The notes under the pieces: generated by a model | What the model saw: only the letters and a program-made list of their open reading frames with translations | The model's database searches: none | Told to the model about the DNA's origin: nothing | Source: Cudoniella acicularis | Lineage: Eukaryota; Ascomycota; Leotiomycetes; Helotiales; Helotiaceae | Length of the DNA: 24,184 nt | NCBI GenBank assembly: GCA_013054445.1 | Contig: JAAMPI010000858.1 | Span: 1 to 24,184, forward strand | Reading direction: 5' to 3' | Translations under genes and position numbers: made by a program | Shown here: piece by piece, positions 1 to 11,062 of the stretch | Layout of the letters: each line of letters opens with the position of its first letter | Numbering within the stretch: position 1 is the first letter of the stretch

Positions 1-2489
1 ATGGGACAGGAAGGAGTTGATCAAGATATCGATAGCGGTCGTTCTGGTGTAGGTTCCTGTGCAATACAATTTCAGCGGCCTTCAGAGCTGTTGCAAATGT
101 GCTTTGGAACTGCATACCGCGATTGATGATTGGCATTCTGCGAGTGCGAGCGCCGTTTACGAAACAAGACGCGAATGGATCATCTAGATAGCCTAAGTCA
201 ACGGCACTGAGACGTGATACCGCTGCATCTGTGTCGGTCGACTGAATCGCGAGGTCTTTGCCATGCTGGGCTGCTGTGGCATGTGTGGCATGTGAAGGGC
301 CAGCTCCCCTCCCTCTGCCCCTCCCACGTGCGGCGCGCGATCGAGGACCACCTCGTGAAGCCAGCAGATTGGGAATTTGTGGTGCAGACATCGTATCGTG
401 TGCAAAGGCTGGATCGTGGCAGGTTGACGGTGTTGCAGGTGCCGCAGGTCCGGCTTGTGCGAGTGCGAGTGTGAGTGTGATGGAGGGGCAGGGCGAATAG
501 CTTCGCTGACGTCGGGCTAATCAATTGCGCGCTTCGAGCTTCAAGCTCAAGCTTCCCAAGCACAAGGCCCGCCTTTGCTTGATTGTGAATTTTTTCGAGT
601 TCGAAGAGCCTGGCCAAGTTGAAGATGCAGAAGATACATTGTGCTTTGTCCAAATGGGCCGAGCAAAGCCTCGCTGCCAGCAGGCGCAAAAATATCTACC
701 TAGATCGAGACAGCACTCGCTTAGTGTGGGGATAGCTTTAGCACCTCGTGTGAGACTCGAACGACCCAACTCTCTCCTAAACAACACCATTTGCAATTCT
801 GCCCGCCTTAGTCAACACCGTCGTGCTCTGTATGCATTGCCTTGCAGGAGATAGCATCTCCTCTAGTCTTCTTTCAGCCTCGCTGTACGGCGTGTACGAC
901 TTCGACAGTGCACAATCCACCACGGCGTACTTCACCGCTTATGCAATTGATCTTCCTATCTGTGAAACCATTTGGAATTTCGCAAGTGCAAGACATGGCT
1001 TCGCACAGCGGAGAATACCTAATAGCTTCAGCTGTCTCTAAGCTTCTCAGATATTTGGCTGCAGGTAGCAGACCCTAACGTCAATTGACTCACGGCGTTT
1101 CTACCTGTTTGTTACAAGAAGACCTGCGGATGGACCGGTACCTACATGGTAACGAGCTGGAGGCCGATGTTTGTGGAGAGGGATCTCGATACCCTCTATT
1201 ATCCTATCGACAGAAGAATACTCTGAACATGAAGCATTTCCGCGCAAGGAGGATTGATGAGGTGCTTTGCTCCAGATTCTCAGCCACGGCATCGAGGTAC
1301 CAACAAGCCAGCCACTCGCCACCCTCCACAAAAAGTCAGATCTTGCGTGCAGCAAATCGAACGCTCATCTTGCAGCGACCTTCCTGGCAACTACCACCGT
1401 TTTCTTAACACAACCCGATATCGAATCAATACATGCCATCATTTCAATTGATTTGGCTGCCGGAATGAACAGTGTTTCGCACAGCGACTTTTAATATTAA
1501 CAATGTGAGCTATTATCGCCGACGGTGATCGATTCATCAGGATAATAGGAGGAGAGGAGCAAATCACCGCGTGAAGACCGCAAATCTTGTCAACAACCCG
1601 CCATCCAATCTCTGATAAAATGGCTTCAATTCGCTTGGAAGCACGTCGGCGCTGGCAATCACATGAGACGGGATCACTGGACATCGGCTATGGCCCTACT
1701 ACAGGGCATGGAAATGGAATCTGAGCGTGATTTTCCCCTGATTCTTCACCTGCATTGGGGCATGCCACGCCAATTCGCCCCTGTCGCCGAATGTTAATCT
1801 GGGCTCCCCGCGAACTGAGCCAACTCCCCTTCCAGCCCAAGCGTCAGGTACCCGCAGGGGTAAATAGCACCGATCCTTGGCTGTTGTGGCTGATCCTGAG
1901 GGGTGGCCCAATAAGCGCGGAGCAACAAAACGCCTGGGACCAGGACCTAAGATTGCTAGCAATCTCTCATCTCATCCTCGAGGACTGTGGCTGCTGTGCG
2001 CGCCAACCTTCATTGGCTGCTCCGGCTCTCTACTGTGTCAACACCCCTAATTGGGCCTCTCGGAAGCCCGTGGGAGGAGTCAAGCACTCTGGGACCTGGA
2101 CGATTCAGGGCGAATGTCCAGGGGCATGGCGTTGCGGGCTCTCTCTCTCGCTGCCGCCGCTACTCCTCTTGCTCTTGTTTCTTGGAGTCCCAAGAACCTT
2201 CTCTTCTGTGTTTCTTTCCCCCCCCAAAAGTTCACTTGGCTGCTTCGCCATCACATTCCTTACCTGCATTTCCTCCACTCGCCTCACCGCAAGTCGTTCT
2301 TTTTTGCGTCTGGCTTTCCCATAACCTGGACTGCTTCCACTTCTATACATTCTTTTTGGGCTTTCGAACATATACGCGCGAGAAAACGTAGACTCACAAA
2401 ATCCATCTGCAACGAGGGGCACGCGACTCGAAATACTTTCCACCGCGCTACGATCTGGCCGATAACAAGACCTGACAGTCATTTATACA
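1..2489. other. Long non-coding stretch upstream of the SUN gene
   Basis: I find no supportable gene here. Open frames on both strands (up to 189 codons near 1755-2324) have compositionally odd translations, overlap each other on opposite strands and lack recognisable domains. Around 2140-2340 the + strand becomes strongly pyrimidine-rich, including a CT run near 2140, which is typical of the promoter and 5' leader of strongly expressed fungal genes. A 34-codon frame at 1620-1724 (ATG preceded by GATAAA) could be an upstream ORF, but nothing supports translation. Confidence 0.5.
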
Positions 2490-4140
2490 ATGAAGCTTTT
2501 CGATATTCAAAGAGCGATCGGCGCTGCGATACTGCTGTTGTCACTACCATGCGATGGGAAGCACGTTCGGGGATTGTCGCATTTAGAGGTGTTGGGTCGA
2601 AGACACGCACACAAGAGACTGAATGCCTCGCCGCGTGTCGAGGGAATTGAATCTGGGTTGAAGAAGCGTACGACCTGTGCCTTCCCTACGAATGCTGGCT
2701 TGGTCGCGGTCACGCCAGGATCGTCAAATGCTGGATGGGCCATGAGTCCTGATCAAACTTGCCAGCCAGGGAGTTACTGTCCTTATGCTTGCCCCTCAGG
2801 GCAGGTAATGGCACAATGGGACCCTTCGGCGACATCTTATACATACCCACAGTCGATGGTATGCTCAATCCCTCGAGGCGAAAAAGCACCGAGCTAACTT
2901 GTTCAGAATGGCGGCCTTTATTGCGACAACAATGGTCAAATCAGCAAGCCATTTCCAAATTCACCATACTGTGTTGCTGGAACAGGTTCCGTCGGTGCAC
3001 AAAATAATTGCGGCTCTACAGTATCCTTCTGCCAGACTGTACTTCCGGGTAATGAGGCGATGTTGATTCCCACAAGTGTTAATAGCTGGACACAATTGGC
3101 TGTACCAGGTACTAGTTATTGGTGTAGCACGGCGGCTCAGTGTGTATTCCCTGCTGTAACAAAAATCCCAACTAATCAATCGCAGTTATTATATCAACGC
3201 ACCTGGTATTAGTACTAGCGACGCTTGTGTCTGGGGTGATGGATCGAAAGCATTGGGTAATTGGGCACCTTACGTTGCAGGTGCAAACACTGATGGGAAT
3301 GGCAACACCTTTGCGAAGATTGGGTGGAATCCCATTTGGACTGGATCAAACCTCGCGGGAACTCCTCCAACTTTCGGTATCAAAATCGTCTGCTCTGGAT
3401 CAGGTTGCAATGGTACCCCATGCTCAATTGATCCGTCGGTCAACGGCGTTGGTGGTGTTACCAGTGCCGATCAAGCTTCAGGAGCTGGTGGAGCCAATTT
3501 CTGTGTTGTAACGATCCCAGAAGGGTCTACCGCCAACATCGTTATGTTCACAGCTGGAAACTCTGGCTCCTCAGGCTCTGGGTCTTCAGCAGCCGGCTCC
3601 AGCTCTAAAGCCAGTCCTTCCTCGACACCAACATCTACTTCAACTACAAGCGCATCCCCAACACCAACACCTACTACATCATCTAAACCTCCTTCCTCGA
3701 CCTCATCGTCCTCGTCATCTACCAGTACCACCCCCACTCCCAGCTCTACTCTCACCTCTTCCTCTAGTTTAAGTCAGACCTCTAGCGCTCTGCTAACCTC
3801 GACATCTTCAACAGCGGCTCAATCAACAACCTTCAGCAGCAGCATTCAATCCAGCTCTACATCATACTGGTCCCCTACGTCAAGCTTGAATACTAGCAGT
3901 TCTGCCTCTCCAACGGCGTCCAACTCGCCCCACATTCTTTTTGAAAATCAGACTTCTTCGCAAACAGTGGCTGTTCTACCCTCCGGAACAGGCGGTGCTA
4001 CCGGGACAGGAAACCTCACTGGTATTGGCAGCTCAACCCCAACCGCAGCCAAGAAGAGTTCAGCACAAGGGATGTTTGCGTCTAGCAATTCCCTGCTCGT
4101 CAGTGCTGCATTCGCTCTCGCAGCTGCGTACCTCTTATAA
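2490..4140 (+). CDS. SUN-family secreted cell-wall protein, GPI-anchored type
   Basis: Three exons: 2490-2858, 2907-3139 and 3186-4140. The introns are 48 and 46 bp and the product is 518 residues. Residues 1-23 form a signal peptide, followed by a KKR processing site at 58-60. The SUN domain fills about 61-325. It carries the hallmark C91-x5-C97-x3-C101, then MAQWDP, the phrase AHYYINAPG rebuilt across intron 2, and NWAPYVAGAN and KIGWNP. Residues about 327-480 are a Ser/Thr/Pro linker suited to O-mannosylation. A hydrophobic tail ending AAFALAAAYLL looks like a GPI-attachment signal. SUN proteins modify beta-1,3-glucan and act in septation and cell separation. The N-terminal domain followed by a Ser-rich tail is the reverse order of the yeast Sim1/Uth1/Nca3/Sun4 type and fits the group II SUN architecture. 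The family call is firm; enzyme activity and anchoring are inferred. Confidence 0.93.
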
Positions 4141-6078
4141 ACGACCGCTTCCGCTACCCTGCGCAGATGTTAGACCTCACTGCATTCACGACAACGAAAA
4201 TCTACCCGCACATCCTTCATACGGCCGAGTACCGTCCCTCGATCTCCACCCCACTGTGGAAGCATCATATAATCCGATTCTCGCCTAACCACGGCCTTTT
4301 GTTTTACAGAATTCTAATACGTCTGGACTAACGTAATTTTTATTGTATTCCATTCCCCGAGGCTCGGGAATATGAACACTACCTCTCCTGCCCCCAACTC
4401 AATGTATATACGTTGGGGGCATAACACCCCACAGCGGAGAAACAAAACAAACATTCTTGTGCACATATCGTTAACTCACGTTTTCCTGCTGGAATGCAGC
4501 TGGAGATGCGTTTCTTGCGATTTTGGCTCTGGCTCTTAAGCTTATACCCCTTTTTTTTTTTGGATCGACATATATACATATATATATTGGCTTTTGCGAT
4601 TGTTTTTACCTGCGATTTACTTATTTATATCTATTTGGTCGGAAATTTTTACCTATGGCTGGATACCCTAACTGGAAACTCTTCTCTCAAACGAGGAGAT
4701 GCGTCCGTTTGTGTGTTTACGCGACGTTGGTGGTATTATTTATTTATTTTGGGTGGAAGGATGTACGGAAGGCAAGGGGAGGAGGGAACCGGTCTATCTC
4801 TTGGCTTTTGGCTTGCTTGGATTTGCTGCAAAAATGGGCTCCCTGCTTGTGGGAGTCGCTCGCTGGATCGTGACCTTGAAATATTGTTTTCTCTTACGAA
4901 GATTATGGTGTTGATGTGTGCTATGAACAGTATGTTCTGCTTCTTGGTTGGGATGTGGTTGTTGGAGACGGAATTTTCACGAATGGGTTTGTGGTTGTAA
5001 AGGGGGCTGATGGATTTGTGGTCCTTGAGAAGATGGGCAAAGGGGGAGGGGAGGGGAGGATGTAGTTATGGACTGTGATGGTGGTGGAAGCACTTACACA
5101 TACGGAAAATATCAGATGATTTAGTCCATTCATTTGTTCTTCTAGCTTTCCAAATTTTTCTTCTCGTCTTTTCTCCCTTGTCTAGCTGGCAAGCCGACTT
5201 CACGTGCCTAAATTTGTTGCATTCACAAACGCTCTTGCGTCTAAATATCTTTCACAGCTCAGTAGCAGATGATTCATTCCCCGTAAAACATGCGTCCTCC
5301 CTCAAGCAACCACTTTGACCTAGATTTCACGTCATAATACTTTTCCTTCTGTGATTATCCTACCTATTACAACGGCCTTTCTAGATAACTAGTGTTATTG
5401 GTCTTTTGCTAAATCCCTAATACATGCGAGATTACCTTTCCTGGTGTGAGAGTCTTTTCTACATTAAGTGGGCGCTGTTCCTGGAATCCTGGATTTGTTG
5501 TGGAAATACTTGGTGAGAAAATCTTTTTCTATGGGTGCTTTTCTTTATGAAAGTGCCCCCATTTTTATATAAGTGTTCTCTATTCCCTTTTGAAATCGGC
5601 ATGAAAGATATCCATCCGGCTTACACTATTTGGTTGTGACGGGAGTGATATCGCTTGGAGGAGCCGAGGAAAGGTATTGCGAGGTGGGTGGCGATGACTT
5701 GGAAATATTTTGAGGATTCGGTTATGTATTAATTAGAAAATTAAAAGGATTTCTAATTGAACATATCAGGATTGCAATCTGAAGTGTTTGCTTGAGATAA
5801 AATTCGTGTTTGTTTTGAACTTTTGAAGTGTTTGGAGTAATTTTGCGATGATGGCGGCGCGCTCCAACAGTGATCTGAAGCAAGATCTATTGAATGCCTT
5901 ATCAGTTATTATTAGTTATTTTACTCTACTATCTTTGCTAGTTCCCTTCGTAAAATAATCAATGCCATATGCCGGCTTCCTGGGTATAATGCTCGCCGGA
6001 ACTCCTATTCCTATTCATACAAAAGCCAAATCCTTGACGACTATTTCAATATCCACAATCGCGAGTGTTCCAACACTC
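4141..6078. other. Gene-free stretch between the SUN gene and the coiled-coil gene
   Basis: This holds the 3' flank of the SUN gene, then AT-rich sequence with a T10 run near 4551 followed by a short alternating TA/CATATA tract around 4568-4588. Three overlapping + frames cover 4494-5000, with the longest at 168 codons. Their translations are rich in Trp, Phe, Tyr, Cys and Leu without a plausible topology, and each frame lies over another, so I do not call a gene. No long frame exists in 5150-5950. Nothing else recognisable. Confidence 0.55.
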
Positions 6079-7173
6079 CTAGTCCAATCTCAACCCAAGC
6101 TTTTCGATCAATACCCGTTGCTTTACTTCAAGGTCGACAAGCCCGTTGATTTCGTCCTCGCTGAATCCATCTAGAGCATTGACTGCTTCTTTGGCTGCAC
6201 CCAATTTTCCTTCTAGTTCAGCGTTTTTGTCGCGGAGTTTGCTTCTTTCGGCTAATAACAAATCAATGAGGGCTCGCATGTTGGTTATGTCGACTTGGGA
6301 TTGCCATTTCCACTGCTTCAGGGTAACGATCTCGAGCAGTAAGTCTTGGTGGGGACTTCGTGGTAGGTTGACCTGAGGAGCGTTGACCTGGAGTGGGTTG
6401 AATGCAGGGTGGTTAAACTGGGGTGGGTTTTGAATATTTGCTACAGGATGTCGAATAGCTGGGACTTGAGGAACCTCAGCTGGTTGCGTAACGACCTGCT
6501 CTGCTTGTGACTGTTCATTCATCACCAATGCTTCCTCTGGGCCCCGCTTCGCTCCCGGCTCCCTCTTCACGCCAGCAATCCTAGGCGGAGAAACCGAAAG
6601 CGACACTTTCTGATTTTCCTGGCCGCTTGAAATTGAAGCCACTGATTGCTCCCTGATTTGCAATCCTCCATTATTTCCGCCCATGTCACCAAAGTGGATT
6701 TGGGCGTTGTGATCCAGAGCTTGTTGTTCTTCGTATCTCGGACTCAGTTGTCTGCCAGCCGCGTCTGGATTTGTGACCCTACTTGCTTGTGCCCCCTTGG
6801 CTGCCTTTTCCGCTCTCACTTTCTCTTTCTTTGCTCGCCTGTCTGATTTCGATTCCGGACCCTTCTTAGATTTCTTGGACTTCTTGGACTTGCCTGCCTT
6901 GCTAGATGTGGTGGACTTGGTATTCTGGCTGACCACATTCTGCTTCTCTTGTATAGCCTGCGTGTCATGCTCTGCTTTCGTCGCATTCTTAACTTTCTGA
7001 TGCTCCTTTTTCATATTATTGGCGTTCCTATTGATGATCTCATCCCTTTCGGCGATGATCTTCGCCTCCTCTTCCTCGTCGCGTGGAGGTTTAGTCCAAA
7101 GCTGATAAATTCGCCCCCCTCTATGAATCTCTGTCAACTGGGCGCCGGAGAATTTCTTTCGGCTGGACGGCAT
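6079..7173 (-). CDS. Lys-rich coiled-coil protein of unknown function
   Basis: A single uninterrupted frame of 364 residues with ATG at 7173 and TAG ending at 6079. It matches no family I recognise. The N-terminus includes the short phrase HRGGRIYQLWTKPP, then an acidic patch (DEEEE). A very basic region at about 90-130 (repeated KKSKK, then DRRAKKEK) could act as a nuclear localisation or nucleic-acid-binding segment. The middle (about 140-270) is Gln/Pro/Asn-rich and probably disordered, with an AFNPLQVNAPQVNLPRSP stretch. The last about 90 residues form a Leu-rich heptad pattern (LLLEIVTLKQW, then LIDLLLAERSKLRDK) and look like a coiled coil, hence possible oligomerisation. It is transcribed away from the zinc-finger/coiled-coil gene at 7512 across a shared 338-bp promoter, so co-expression is possible. 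The low-complexity middle explains the shadow frames on the other strand. Confidence 0.75.
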   Translation of the reverse strand: MPSSRKKFSGAQLTEIHRGGRIYQLWTKPPRDEEEEAKIIAERDEIINRNANNMKKEHQKVKNATKAEHDTQAIQEKQNVVSQNTKSTTSSKAGKSKKSKKSKKGPESKSDRRAKKEKVRAEKAAKGAQASRVTNPDAAGRQLSPRYEEQQALDHNAQIHFGDMGGNNGGLQIREQSVASISSGQENQKVSLSVSPPRIAGVKREPGAKRGPEEALVMNEQSQAEQVVTQPAEVPQVPAIRHPVANIQNPPQFNHPAFNPLQVNAPQVNLPRSPHQDLLLEIVTLKQWKWQSQVDITNMRALIDLLLAERSKLRDKNAELEGKLGAAKEAVNALDGFSEDEINGLVDLEVKQRVLIEKLGLRLD

Positions 7174-7511
7174 TTTGAGTCTGTGGGATGTCTACGATCG
7201 AGGTAGGGAAGGCTGGATGAAGATAGCGTTGTGGAATATTGGAGAGGTGAATCTTAATTGTAGGATAATTCCTAACAAAACCACAAAGATTAAAAATTTT
7301 TTTGGTAAAATCGCGTCTTGTATTGACTTAAGAAGGCGTTGTTATGTGGAAGATTGGAAGGTTGAGGTTGGGTTGTGGAAGAAGGTGCACGTGCAAACGC
7401 GAAAGAAGTCGCGATCCTGGAAAAATCGCGTCTCTCCCCATCTTCCTTCAACTTCGTCACCAAACCACCAACACCTCTATCGCTGCACAGAAAGGCCGAG
7501 GAGGATCAACA
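7174..7511. promoter_or_regulatory. Divergent promoter between the two coiled-coil genes
   Basis: The 338 bp separate the start codons of two divergent genes. A 12-base word, AAAATCGCGTCT, occurs twice in the same orientation at 7307-7318 and 7422-7433. Between the copies lie a CACGTG hexamer (within GTGCACGTGC, about 7386-7395) and AGTCGCGATC at 7407-7416. CGCG-core words of this kind resemble fungal cell-cycle (MluI-box-like) sites, but binding is only an inference. Similar words occur upstream of the related gene at 12860. Confidence 0.4.
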
Positions 7512-9785
7512 ATGGCTCCATTTACCTGCGGCCAGTATGCAGCCTTCGTCGCTGGGATTATCAAAGCTGCCAATTTCTCGGGTCGAAAGGCGCCTTACGA
7601 GGTTCCATTTAGCCTCCCGGTGCTGCCATTCCAAAACACCCCACCACAAACCCCCTACAACACGCGCAGAATGTTGCTTCTGGAGCGATTGATTGATCGT
7701 ATGATTAAGGTGATAGAATCAAACAGGAATCATTGTTTTGGAAATTTCTAACTGTTGCAGGATGAGTTTTTGGTGCCTGTCCCAAAAGCGTCGAATGCAG
7801 CCCCGACAGAGTACTTGTTGCATCCTAATTGTAAGACTGCAAACTTTGAAAAGGCAACTAGCTCGCTCTGGGTCCGGCAATTCTTCTACAAATTTGATTT
7901 CGATCAAGCCACGAGTGACTCGATGGCTTTTGTTGAGCGGTTTTTGAACAGAGAAGCTGTCTCAGAAGGTGTGTTTCAAACCCTACGGTTTAGCCGATTT
8001 CTAATAACCCGATCTAGTAATTTCTAAGGTTAAAATCGAGGTTTGTAATTTCTCAATCCATTTTATGAACGCAGGCTTACAGCTAGGTAGCCAGAACTAG
8101 AGAGTGTCATTCATTCTGGACCTTCGACCCCTCTCCGAACTGGGGGCAACCCACCTAGGGCGATGAGTCTTTCAAGTGATAATTCTAGTGTATCTGATTC
8201 ATCAAGTCCAGTAACAAAGTTTACCCCGAATTCCAGCCCTCCGTCGGTCCATGCAGACGAGACAGCTCCTAGAAAAGACAGTAGTAGAGCACTCCCAGCA
8301 ACCGTGAGCCTTTTCTTTCCTTATTGACCGAATATCTTATATGCTAAAATGACATAGCTGGTGCTGCCATCTTGGCTTACAGATGGATTAGCCGATTTCG
8401 CAAGAATGTATCCCGATGACCATCTGGAAATACTAGGCGTTCATGGTGGCGTGGCTAGCATCAAGTGTCACGACTGTCCGGACCAGCCATTTAAAATTGG
8501 TCTCCGTCTCAATAATTTGAACAGTCTACGATCGCATTCTTTGGGTGTCAAACACATTGCCGCTGTCCACGAGAGAATCGCACTTGAGGAGAGGAAGCCA
8601 ACATATACAAAATTTGCTGAAGATCGAATTTTGAAACTAAACAATCAAGCAAATGGTTGGAACCTCTATGACAAGCTGTTCGACCTCGAATTTAACGGAA
8701 AACCCTCTATAACTTCGCGAGCCAATGTCCCGAAGTCTGCACCATCAATGCAACCTCAGGATACTTTCAGTGCCACATCCCCAAACCAACGATCTCCTGC
8801 TCACAAGGAGCATGTCTTCAGCACCGCACAGGCAAGTAAGCCAGCAGTTTCAAAAAATTCTTCTAACCAGTCTCCTTCAAAACGCAAATTGAGCTTTGGA
8901 GAATGGTATAGATCTTATCAGGCAGCTTTGGCACCGGATTATGGTCCTCTTAGCCGCCCACCACCCACACCATGGCCGAGTGCATCTCATGGCCCCTCTG
9001 CCGCCGAGACCATTGAAGCTGGTGAAACTATAATAGAGCCTGAAGCAGAGCATCGGAGTAAAATGCAGCGAGTGGAAAGCAGTACGCAGCCGTCGGAATC
9101 AGAAGTGATGAGCAAAACGTCAACGGAGCGGACTTCCAATGGACCAGATATTTCGAAAGAATTATTTGCACGAATTTCAAAGGTCGAAAAGGACATGCAA
9201 GCGCACGAGGGGGAGGCTGAAACTGCGAAAATGCAAGACAACGCCATAAGAATTCGACTTTCGAAGGTCGAGAAAGAAGTTCAAACCCAAAAGAACGAAG
9301 CCGATATGGTTAAAGAGCTGGAAAAACCTATTCATCGTCGGGTTTTAAAACTAGAAACTGATATGAAGTCGATGGAAAACCAAACAGAAACAATCAAGAA
9401 GCACGAGGCAACTTTGCAGGAGACAAGTCGCATGCTTGGTGATATCTTCGACACCCATGACGCGCAAAATCAAGCCATCGAGCGTATGAGAACCGATACT
9501 ACCGAGTGGATTAAAGAGCTTGAGAAGGAAAACAAAAAGCAAAAGGACATTATCCAGAATCTCAAAGGCGAGGTTCGCAGACAGAAGCAAAGCCAGGATG
9601 AACTCGTCAGGAGTTTTGAACTTAGGTTTCAACAGATGGCGAAAGAAAATGAGGAGCACTTGGCAATGGTCAACCAGTTGATCAAGAACGGGGTCAATGG
9701 ATCTGTGGCTGCAGCTTCGAGGCCGCAGGGCTCATCACAAGTAGCCAACAGTGGAGTAGCGGGTGCCTCTCGACGAACTCGATAA
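7512..9785 (+). CDS. Five-exon protein: winged-helix-like N-terminus, U1-type zinc finger, repeat-built coiled coil
   Basis: My model has exons 7512-7709, 7761-7968, 8018-8040, 8091-8303 and 8358-9785, giving 689 residues. Introns are 49-54 bp with GT-AG ends and all phases close. The 23-base third exon and the 8041-8090 intron join two frames that otherwise look like separate genes. Residues 1-135 hold a helix-rich segment (RRMLLLERLIDRMIK) followed by a strand-like VPVPKAS...EYLLHP, reminiscent of a winged helix; that is inference. About 140-214 is Ser/Pro-rich and disordered. A U1/matrin-like finger uses C251-x2-C254-x19-H274-x5-H280. A second disordered segment has a basic PSKRKLSF motif near 390. 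Residues 486-569 are three exact 28-residue repeats, and coiled coil continues to about 660. The product is probably a nuclear, oligomeric, nucleic-acid-associated protein. Function unknown. It is homologous in the finger region to the gene at 15675. Confidence 0.75.
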
Positions 9786-10546
9786 CGGGTTATGGCTATG
9801 TCTTTCATGGCTCGTTTGCTATGATAATCATTCACATTTTCCTTCATCGGCCTTGAAAGTGCTCTATTGATTCGTATCGTGTAAAGCCTGGTATTTATGA
9901 GCTATGGGCTGTATGGGGAGCTTAATGGAGCGGAGTTTGGCGATGCTTAAGGCTGCAATATGTTGTACGATACACAGTGTTATACCACAGGGTTGATTGA
10001 GCATATTACAATGCTACTTTATCTAATATAAGTATTGTAAAACCGATTTCTCTTGATCTGACTAAAAGGGCGATTCTAAACGCACGGACCTAGACATAAT
10101 GTAGTTTTCATTAAGGAATAAGAATATATCTAAGAAGTATTGATAGAATTTTGAAGACTACCCAGTAGATTTAAGTATCTAAATATATTGTTTGTATTTG
10201 TTATTAATAGTCAATTGTTTGCTAGAGCAGAGTAAATCCGAGTAGTATCTTAGGAATTTAGTCTTATTTGTCAGTGTCAGCAGCTCCTTGCCTGCTTTCA
10301 CTCTTACAAGTGTTTGAACGCTCAGACCACCTAAAGGAGATAAAAGGACTCGGTTCTCTTTCTCTTTAAAGATACAAACTAAAACCGAACTCCAAAGCAA
10401 CTATCCTTCACAATCCGATTCGGATCAGGAAACCAGAGATCTATAAACATTTACTAGATTCTCTAGCCAGCCAGGGGTCTGTAATCCCCGACCAATCGGA
10501 ATCCTCGAAAATCCTATTCACTTATCTTTCTTAGCAATCGCGCACT
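9786..10546. other. AT-rich intergenic stretch
   Basis: No gene can be supported. The stretch is AT-rich and includes one copy (10028-10054) of a 27-base sequence that recurs at 12698-12724 with two mismatches. The final about 100 bases form the leader of the small gene at 10547. Confidence 0.5.
10028..10054 (+). repeat. 27-bp direct repeat, copy 1
   Basis: Begins ATAAGTATTG and ends CGATTTCTCTT. The second copy is at 12698-12724 in the same orientation, with two differences that are both C/T transitions. The pair encloses a 2.6-kb segment containing the small gene and a MITE-like element. Confidence 0.6.
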
Positions 10547-11062
10547 ATGGCCTCCCAAACCAAAAACCTTACCTCTTCGGTTTCCGACGCAGTTTCAATC
10601 CAAACCACGCAATCTGTCACTACTGCCATCAACCTATCTCTTGAGCTTTTTCAGGTGCCAGACGACAGTAAGTTCTCCTATTAGCCCCCAATTCCAAAAT
10701 AAAATACTTATAAAGATATAGACCCAACCTTCGGAGAAATATTTCGCAAAACCTTAGAAAATATCATGGCGCCAACGATCGATTCAGTTCGGAAAACCAT
10801 ACAACCTCATATTAAGGATAAGGATTTGTTGACTTCTGTTATGGAAGACTTAGAAAAGCTTTTCGAGGGGGATAAGAAGAACCTCGCGATCGGCATTACC
10901 GCCAAAGTTATTAACTACAATAATACCAGAGCCGAGGGCTTGTCTTTGAATATCTCTCGAACCTCTCAAAGTTGGGCATTCAACCTAGTAGTCAGTGCCG
11001 GCGCTTTTTACATTCTTGCCGTCGGTTTGAAATCCCTCGGCGTGGGTTTCAACTGCGTTTAA
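10547..11062 (+). CDS. Small protein of unknown function with a hydrophobic C-terminus
   Basis: Two exons, 10547-10667 and 10722-11062, split by a 54-bp GTAAGT...ATAG intron, give 153 residues. The phase-1 junction recreates an Asn codon (DDN-PTFGEIF). I recognise no family. Residues 1-35 are Ser/Thr/Gln-rich. About 38-105 is predicted helical and charged (APTIDSVRKTIQPHIKDKD, then MEDLEKLFEGDKKN). The C-terminal about 28 residues, from WAFNLVVSAGAFYILAVGL onward, are hydrophobic and could be a tail anchor or a buried helix. No signal peptide is visible. A canonical GTAAGT...CAG intron follows the stop at 11085-11136, so the transcript may have a spliced 3' UTR. It sits alone in AT-rich DNA between the two zinc-finger/coiled-coil loci. 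Start choice: first ATG in the frame, with an upstream C/A-rich leader. Confidence 0.65.

Noticed and set aside
198..689. 163-codon minus-strand frame
   Set aside because: Overlaps several plus frames, has Cys/His/Thr/Arg-rich unordered composition, no domain and no splice support.
1755..2391. Overlapping frames of 134-199 codons upstream of the SUN gene
   Set aside because: They overlap in three frames in the pyrimidine-rich leader; the translations look like non-coding sequence.
4494..5000. 168-codon frame rich in Trp, Phe and Leu
   Set aside because: Spans a T run and a TA tract, the composition is implausible, and another frame overlaps it.
8163..8303. Independent start of a zinc-finger gene at ATG 8163
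   Set aside because: The frame stays open upstream to a good acceptor at 8089-8090 that joins the N-terminal exons in phase; kept only as an alternative.
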